Positions 59,138 through 64,000 of a DNA stretch of 64,000 bases are shown here, in pieces. The notes below the pieces were generated by a model. That model was not told the origin of the DNA, did no database searches, and saw only the letters and a program-made list of their open reading frames with translations. The number at the start of each line of letters is the position of its first letter. The first letter of the stretch is position 1. The position numbers were made by a program, and so were the translations under genes. Origin of the DNA: Salmonella enterica subsp. diarizonae (GTDB lineage: Bacteria > Pseudomonadota > Gammaproteobacteria > Enterobacterales > Enterobacteriaceae); assembly GCF_008692785.1 (NCBI RefSeq), contig NZ_VXJV01000001.1, positions 733,634 to 797,633 on the forward strand, read 5' to 3'.

Positions 59138-62100
59138 ATGGCAAACTTTTTTATTAGACGTCCTATTTTCGCCTGGGTTCTGGCCATTATCCTGATGATG
59201 GCGGGCGCACTGGCAATAATGCAACTTCCCGTTGCGCAGTACCCAACCATTGCGCCGCCAGCGGTTTCTATTTCTGCGACCTATCCTGGCGCGGATGCGC
59301 AGACGGTACAGGATACAGTTACTCAGGTTATCGAACAAAATATGAACGGCATCGATAACCTGATGTATATGTCCTCTACCAGCGACTCTGCCGGTAGCGT
59401 GACCATCACCCTGACCTTCCAGTCCGGAACCGATCCGGATATCGCGCAGGTTCAGGTGCAAAATAAATTGCAGCTCGCCACGCCTTTACTGCCGCAAGAA
59501 GTCCAGCAGCAGGGGATTAGCGTTGAAAAATCCAGCAGCAGCTTTTTGATGGTCGCCGGGTTTGTCTCGGATAATCCGAACACTACCCAGGACGACATCT
59601 CTGACTATGTCGCCTCTAATATTAAGGATTCTATCAGCCGTCTGAATGGCGTGGGCGACGTTCAGCTATTTGGCGCGCAGTATGCCATGCGTATCTGGCT
59701 GGATGCGAATCTGCTAAATAAATACCAGCTCACGCCAGTTGACGTCATCAACCAGTTAAAAGTACAGAACGACCAGATTGCAGCAGGCCAACTGGGCGGC
59801 ACGCCAGCATTACCAGGCCAGCAGCTTAACGCCTCAATCATCGCCCAAACGCGTCTGAAAGATCCACAAGAGTTCGGCAAAGTTACGTTGCGAGTCAATG
59901 CCGACGGTTCTGTCGTCCATCTCAAAGATGTCGCGCGTATTGAGCTTGGCGGTGAAAACTATAACGTTGTGGCGCGCATTAACGGTAAACCAGCCTCCGG
60001 TCTGGGTATTAAACTGGCGACCGGCGCCAACGCGCTGGATACCGCAACCGCAATCAAAGCAAAACTGGTGGAGCTGCAACCTTTCTTCCCTCAGGGAATG
60101 AAGGTGGTTTATCCCTATGACACAACGCCCTTCGTAAAGATATCTATTCACGAAGTAGTAAAAACGTTGTTTGAAGCGATTATTCTGGTGTTCCTGGTAA
60201 TGTATCTGTTTTTACAGAATATCCGGGCAACTCTGATTCCTACCATCGCTGTTCCCGTCGTATTGTTAGGCACTTTCGCAATACTCTCCGCCTTTGGCTA
60301 TTCCATCAATACCCTGACGATGTTCGGCATGGTACTGGCGATAGGGCTGTTGGTTGACGATGCGATAGTGGTCGTAGAAAACGTTGAACGTGTGATGATG
60401 GAGGATAATCTTTCTCCCCGAGAGGCGACGGAAAAATCCATGTCGCAGATTCAGGGAGCGCTGGTGGGTATCGCGATGGTACTGTCTGCGGTATTTATCC
60501 CGATGGCCTTTTTTGGCGGCTCAACCGGGGCAATTTATCGTCAGTTCTCTATTACTATTGTTTCAGCAATGGCGCTATCCGTTCTGGTTGCGTTGATTCT
60601 GACGCCAGCGCTGTGCGCTACGCTGCTTAAACCCGTATCTGCTGAACATCACAAGAAAAAAAGCGGCTTCTTTGGCTGGTTCAATGCCAGGTTTGACCAC
60701 AGCGTTAACCACTATACTAACAGCGTTAGCGGTATCGTTCGTAATACGGGTCGCTATCTCATTATCTATCTGCTGATTGTTGTCGGAATGGCGGTTCTGT
60801 TTTTACGCCTCCCGACCTCCTTCCTGCCGGAAGAAGATCAGGGGGTATTCCTGACCATGATTCAGCTCCCCTCTGGCGCTACGCAAGAACGTACGCAGAA
60901 AGTGCTGGATCAAGTCACTCATTACTACCTGAATAATGAAAAAGTGAACGTCGAAAGCGTGTTTACCGTAAACGGCTTTAGCTTTAGCGGTCAGGGACAA
61001 AACTCAGGGATGGCATTTGTCAGCCTTAAACCCTGGGAAGATCGTAGCGGTGAAGAAAATAGCGTCGAAGCCGTTATCGCCCGAGCAACACGCGCCTTTA
61101 GCCAGATTCGCGACGGGTTGGTGTTCCCCTTCAACATGCCGGCGATTGTCGAGTTAGGTACCGCGACAGGTTTCGACTTTGAACTGATCGATCAGGGAGG
61201 ACTCGGTCACGATGCGCTAACAAAAGCGCGTAATCAACTCTTAGGTATGGTCGCAAAGCATCCGGATCTGTTAGTGCGCGTACGCCCGAACGGGCTGGAA
61301 GACACGCCACAGTTCAAGCTGGATGTCGATCAGGAAAAAGCGCAGGCGCTCGGCGTTTCGTTGTCTGATATCAACGAAACCATCTCCGCGGCGTTGGGCG
61401 GCTATTACGTTAATGACTTTATCGATCGTGGGCGAGTGAAAAAAGTATACGTTCAGGCTGATGCTCAGTTCCGTATGCTGCCAGAAGATATCAACAATCT
61501 TTATGTACGCAGCGCCAATGGCGAGATGGTTCCCTTCTCTACCTTTAGCTCAGCACGGTGGATTTATGGTTCGCCACGCCTGGAACGCTATAACGGGATG
61601 CCGTCAATGGAACTACTCGGCGAAGCAGCGCCCGGACGAAGCACTGGTGAAGCAATGGCGTTAATGGAAAACCTGGCTTCACGGCTACCAAACGGTATTG
61701 GCTATGACTGGACAGGTATGTCGTATCAGGAACGGTTGTCAGGTAACCAGGCGCCGGCGCTGTACGCAATCTCACTCATCGTCGTTTTCCTCTGCCTTGC
61801 CGCACTGTATGAAAGCTGGTCAATTCCGTTCTCGGTAATGCTGGTCGTACCGCTCGGCGTGGTTGGCGCTCTGCTCGCAGCGTCATTGCGCGGTCTGAAC
61901 AATGACGTTTACTTCCAGGTTGGTTTGTTAACCACTATTGGCCTTTCTGCTAAAAACGCCATCCTGATTGTCGAGTTCGCGAAAGATCTTATGGAGAAAG
62001 AAGGGCGTGGATTGATCGAGGCAACGCTGGAAGCATCCCGTATGCGTTTACGTCCTATTCTAATGACCTCGCTGGCCTTTATTCTCGGAGTAATGCCGTT

Positions 62101-62251
62101 GGTTATCAGTCGTGGCGCGGGTAGTGGGGCGCAGAACGCAGTAGGAACAGGGGTGATGGGGGGAATGTTAACCGCAACCTTATTCGCTATCTTCTTCGTG
62201 CCAGTATTCTTTGTTGTTGTAAAACGCCGATTTAATCGCCATCATGATTAA
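59138..62251 (+). CDS. acrF: AcrF, RND multidrug efflux transporter
   Basis: AcrF exports drugs, dyes and bile salts as a proton-driven trimer. The 1037-residue protein has 12 membrane helices and two large periplasmic loops. Proton relay residues are visible: two Asp in [15 protein letters not shown] (helix 4, about 407-408) and Lys in [16 protein letters not shown] (helix 10, about 940). It shares the operon with acrE. Confidence 0.98.
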   Translation: MANFFIRRPIFAWVLAIILMMAGALAIMQLPVAQYPTIAPPAVSISATYPGADAQTVQDTVTQVIEQNMNGIDNLMYMSSTSDSAGSVTITLTFQSGTDPDIAQVQVQNKLQLATPLLPQEVQQQGISVEKSSSSFLMVAGFVSDNPNTTQDDISDYVASNIKDSISRLNGVGDVQLFGAQYAMRIWLDANLLNKYQLTPVDVINQLKVQNDQIAAGQLGGTPALPGQQLNASIIAQTRLKDPQEFGKVTLRVNADGSVVHLKDVARIELGGENYNVVARINGKPASGLGIKLATGANALDTATAIKAKLVELQPFFPQGMKVVYPYDTTPFVKISIHEVVKTLFEAIILVFLVMYLFLQNIRATLIPTIAVPVVLLGTFAILSAFGYSINTLTMFGMVLAIGLLVDDAIVVVENVERVMMEDNLSPREATEKSMSQIQGALVGIAMVLSAVFIPMAFFGGSTGAIYRQFSITIVSAMALSVLVALILTPALCATLLKPVSAEHHKKKSGFFGWFNARFDHSVNHYTNSVSGIVRNTGRYLIIYLLIVVGMAVLFLRLPTSFLPEEDQGVFLTMIQLPSGATQERTQKVLDQVTHYYLNNEKVNVESVFTVNGFSFSGQGQNSGMAFVSLKPWEDRSGEENSVEAVIARATRAFSQIRDGLVFPFNMPAIVELGTATGFDFELIDQGGLGHDALTKARNQLLGMVAKHPDLLVRVRPNGLEDTPQFKLDVDQEKAQALGVSLSDINETISAALGGYYVNDFIDRGRVKKVYVQADAQFRMLPEDINNLYVRSANGEMVPFSTFSSARWIYGSPRLERYNGMPSMELLGEAAPGRSTGEAMALMENLASRLPNGIGYDWTGMSYQERLSGNQAPALYAISLIVVFLCLAALYESWSIPFSVMLVVPLGVVGALLAASLRGLNNDVYFQVGLLTTIGLSAKNAILIVEFAKDLMEKEGRGLIEATLEASRMRLRPILMTSLAFILGVMPLVISRGAGSGAQNAVGTGVMGGMLTATLFAIFFVPVFFVVVKRRFNRHHD

Positions 62252-62262
62252 TCGGTAAACAG

Positions 62263-62286
62263 AGGCGTCTTCGGACGCCTTTTTTA
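62263..62286 (+). terminator. Terminator of acrEF
   Basis: AGGCGTC-TTCG-GACGCCT followed by TTTTT is a textbook intrinsic terminator with a stable UUCG loop. Confidence 0.95.
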
Positions 62287-62489
62287 AACGGTACGTCTTT
62301 AGCTCTGCTATTCTCCCCTCTCCGCTTACCTCTGTATTCTCCATAGTTTTTACAATTCACATGAATTGAGATTATTCCTCATGTCGGTCATTTTTTATGT
62401 AGTGGTAAAATAACTCTCGTTTTCGCAGCGGTTAGAGCCAGCATTGATATTGCTGTACTTCGCGAAACACTTATTAATGAGGTAACACC

Positions 62490-62711
62490 ATGAAAAAACT
62501 AATTCCAGTTGCATTGCTTACCACCTTATTGGCAGGTTGTGCACATGACTCTCCCTGCGTACCGGTTTATGACGATCAAGGGCGGCTGGTTCATACCAAT
62601 ACATGTATGAAAGGTACAACGCAGGATAACTGGGAGACAGCAGGCGCTATTGCTGGCGGCGCTGCAGCAGTAGCAGGGTTGACGATGGGTATCATTGCGC
62701 TTTCTAAATGA
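62490..62711 (+). CDS. yhdV: YhdV, small lipoprotein
   Basis: The 73-residue protein has a lipoprotein signal (LIPVALLTTLLAG/C, Cys at 17) and a short Gly/Ala-rich end (AIAGGAAAVAGLTMGIIALS) that could insert in membrane, like glycine-zipper lipoproteins. AATGAGGTAAC precedes the start. Function unknown. In K-12 it also follows acrEF. Confidence 0.93.
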   Translation: MKKLIPVALLTTLLAGCAHDSPCVPVYDDQGRLVHTNTCMKGTTQDNWETAGAIAGGAAAVAGLTMGIIALSK

Positions 62712-62720
62712 TACATGCAG

Positions 62721-62740
62721 GCGCGGCAATGCCGCGCTTT
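62721..62740 (+). terminator. Terminator after yhdV
   Basis: GCGCGGC-AAT-GCCGCGC with TTT after it lies nine bases past the stop. Confidence 0.75.
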
Positions 62741-63295
62741 CAGTAATAATATAAAAATCATAAGGATACTCAGCTCAGCTACGTAATCTGTTCAGCATAT
62801 CCCCCGAAAGTTAAGACGGTAAAACGCATCCTTTTCTTATTCGCTAATCCCGACTCTATTGTTCAAATTCCTGTTCAATACAGACAACATCGTAGGTTGA
62901 TAGAATCGTAAGCCATATTAAAAACACACGTCGTACAATAAGTCTTAGAATCTGGCCCATTAGGCATAATTGTTGCTGGCAATTTGGACAAAACCAGATC
63001 GTACACGTAGTACGGTGAGGATTTTGAGCACTGTCCAGGGTCAGACTGGCAAATGAAATAGCCTAATGGTCCAGGCTCTCAGCCCTCAACAAATATTTCC
63101 ATCGCTTATTAGAGGACTAAGTAAAAACCGTTTGTATATCAATATCAGCACGGGTCACATTCGATGGTTCAGGCGGATATGTGACGGGAAATCACGTTTA
63201 TTAAAACGGTTTTTATCAACTCGACGAGGATGTCATAAACCAAATATAAAACGCGTCGGCGTCATTATCCGCCAGCCTTTTCCACAGAAAAATAA
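62741..63295. other. yhdV-rrnD intergenic region
   Basis: No gene is recognised in these 555 bases. K-12 has amino acid transporter genes yhdWXYZ between yhdV and rrnD; they are not here. The region has a short unit bounded by 14-bp inverted repeats (62952-63074). A 91-codon plus-strand frame at 63066-63341 runs into the rRNA terminator and is not credible. Confidence 0.55.
62952..63074. repeat. 123-bp unit bounded by inverted repeats
   Basis: CTGGCCCATTAGGC at 62952-62965 and GCCTAATGGTCCAG at 63061-63074 are inverted copies (13 of 14 match). The inside also holds two CTGGCAA copies (62976-62982 and about 63047). It carries no gene. It might be a miniature mobile element or a remnant; no clear target duplication is seen. 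Confidence 0.4.
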
Positions 63296-63328
63296 ATGCA
63301 AAAAGGCCCAATCTTTCGATTGGGCCTC
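63296..63328 (-). terminator. Terminator of the rrn operon
   Basis: On the minus strand AGGCCCAATC-GAAA-GATTGGGCCT is followed by TTTTT, about 13 bases after the distal 5S gene. It matches the strong T1 terminators of rRNA operons. Confidence 0.95.
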
Positions 63329-63340
63329 TTGCTTTATTTG

Positions 63341-63460
63341 ATGTCTGGCAGTTCCCTACTCTCGCATGGGGAGACCCCACACTACCATCGGCGCTACGGC
63401 GTTTCACTTCTGAGTTCGGCATGGGGTCAGGTGGGACCACCGCGCTACTGCCGCCAGACA
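63341..63460 (-). rRNA. rrfF: 5S ribosomal RNA, distal copy
   Basis: The 120-base gene starts TGTCTGGCGGCAGTAGCGCG and ends CCAGACAT on the minus strand. It differs from the proximal copy at positions 3, 12 and near the 3' end; the 3/118 pair is changed from C-G to U-A. Such a second 5S after tRNA-Thr is the mark of rrnD in E. coli. Confidence 0.98.
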
Positions 63461-63497
63461 AATTCTTTTTTAAATACCGAACCTTAACCGTATTAAG

Positions 63498-63573
63498 TGG
63501 TGCTGATACCCAGAGTCGAACTGGGGACCTCACCCTTACCAAGGGTGCGCTCTACCAACTGAGCCATATCAGC
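63498..63573 (-). tRNA. thrV: tRNA-Thr (GGU)
   Basis: The 76-base gene reads GCTGATATGGCTCAGTTGGT at the 5' end with an encoded CCA at the 3' end. The anticodon loop CTTGGTAAG gives GGU, and GTTCGACTC supplies the T loop. It lies between two 5S genes, as thrV does in rrnD. Confidence 0.98.
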
Positions 63574-63585
63574 ACACTAAATTTG

Positions 63586-63705
63586 ATGCCTGGCAGTTCC
63601 CTACTCTCGCATGGGGAGACCCCACACTACCATCGGCGCTACGGCGTTTCACTTCTGAGTTCGGCATGGGGTCAGGTGGGACCACCGCGCTACGGCCGCC
63701 AGGCA
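63586..63705 (-). rRNA. rrfD: 5S ribosomal RNA, proximal copy
   Basis: The 120-base gene starts TGCCTGGCGGCCGTAGCGCG and ends CCAGGCAT on the minus strand, the standard enterobacterial 5S. It follows the 23S gene after a 193-base spacer. Confidence 0.98.
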
Positions 63706-63716
63706 AATTCTGTTGC

Positions 63717-63839
63717 CGGAAACGAATCTTTTACACCGATGCTGCGTTGGCTGCATTCGCAAAGTCAGTCACATACTTCAGTATGCTCCTTCCTTTCCTT
63801 CATTTGCCGCCTTGCCTCAGCGTAACATCTTTCGTTCCC
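63717..63839 (-). repeat. Long imperfect hairpin in the 23S-5S spacer
   Basis: The spacer between 23S and 5S contains an imperfect inverted repeat. Its centre is CATACT-TC-AGTATG (63772-63785), with arms GATGCTGCGTTGGCTGC (63738 on) and a related reversed arm ending CAGCGTAACATC (63829), and outer GGAAACGAA/TTCGTTCC. It lengthens the spacer compared with that of E. coli rrnD. Confidence 0.5.
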
Positions 63840-63898
63840 GAAAATCTGGTATCTAAGCTGAAAATTCTCTCAGTCCGCCAAAACAGCTTCGGCGTTGT

Positions 63899-64000
63899 AA
63901 GGTTAAGCCTCACGGTTCATTAGTACCGGTTAGCTCAACGCATCGCTGCGCTTACACACCCGGCCTATCAACGTCATCGTCTTTAACGTTCCTTCAGGAG
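63899..64000 (-). rRNA. rrlD: 23S ribosomal RNA, 3' end (continues outside)
   Basis: The minus strand ends in GGTACTAATGAACCGTGAGG then CTTAACCTT, the conserved 3' terminus of 23S rRNA. Only the last 102 bases are in the window. The flanking AACGCCGAAGCTGTTTTGGC stretch is the usual 3' processing-stem side. Confidence 0.97.

Noticed and set aside
63066..63341. 91-codon plus frame before the rRNA genes
   Set aside because: It passes through the rrn terminator hairpin and ends at the 5S gene; the amino acid composition is not protein-like.
63421..63923. Open frames within the 5S-tRNA-23S region
   Set aside because: They are chance frames over structural RNA genes.

Overview
The window is enterobacterial chromosome and reads as Salmonella enterica. 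Almost every protein is a close homologue of an E. coli K-12 protein in the familiar 72-73 min order (yhcC, gltBD, nan, sspAB, rplM-rpsI, zapE/zapG, degQS, mdh, argR, aae, tldD, yhdP, rng, maf, mreBCD, csrD, acuI, accBC, panF, prmA, dusB-fis, acrS-acrEF, rrnD). The departures from K-12 are Salmonella-like: codBA lies between gltBD and the nan operon, msrPQ lies next to accBC, yhcN is doubled, and a gene for an MHYT-GGDEF-EAL protein lies between yhdU and acrS.

Layout. 1-660: 5' part of yhcC (minus). 1331-7219: gltBD, glutamate synthase. 7220-10950: accessory gap holding a broken yhcG, the codBA cytosine salvage operon with a PurR box, and decayed sequence. 10949-16447: sialic acid catabolism (nanQ, nanK, nanE, nanT, nanA, minus) with its repressor nanR. 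16556-18850: sspBA and rpsI-rplM (minus). 19150-25449: zapE, zapG, the periplasmic proteases degQ and degS, mdh and argR. 25813-31177: two DUF1471 proteins, a barstar homologue and the aaeXAB efflux operon with its regulator aaeR. 31314-43770 (minus): tldD, yhdP, rng, maf, mreDCB and csrD, mostly envelope, cell shape and RNA processing. 43974-54644: acuI, msrPQ, accBC, yhdT-panF, prmA, dusB-fis, yhdJ and yhdU. 54794-62711: a membrane c-di-GMP enzyme, the acrS/acrEF multidrug efflux locus and the lipoprotein yhdV. 63341-64000 (minus): distal end of an rrn operon of rrnD type (23S 3' end, 5S, tRNA-Thr, 5S).

The genes form well-known modules: ammonia assimilation, pyrimidine salvage, host sialic acid use, envelope protein quality control, the rod-shape complex, methionine sulfoxide repair, the first step of fatty acid synthesis, and drug efflux. 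Regulation visible in the DNA includes a PurR box (codBA), NanR repeats and a CRP-like site (nanA), ARG boxes (argR), a fis-type promoter before dusB, and unassigned palindromes before aaeX and acrE.

I found no new defence, mobile or biosynthetic system. The least explained sequence is short and intergenic: the yhcG remnant, a possible fimbrial chaperone remnant at 10.75 kb, a possible gene tail at 51.9 kb, a 123-bp inverted-repeat unit at 63.0 kb, and a long hairpin in the 23S-5S spacer.
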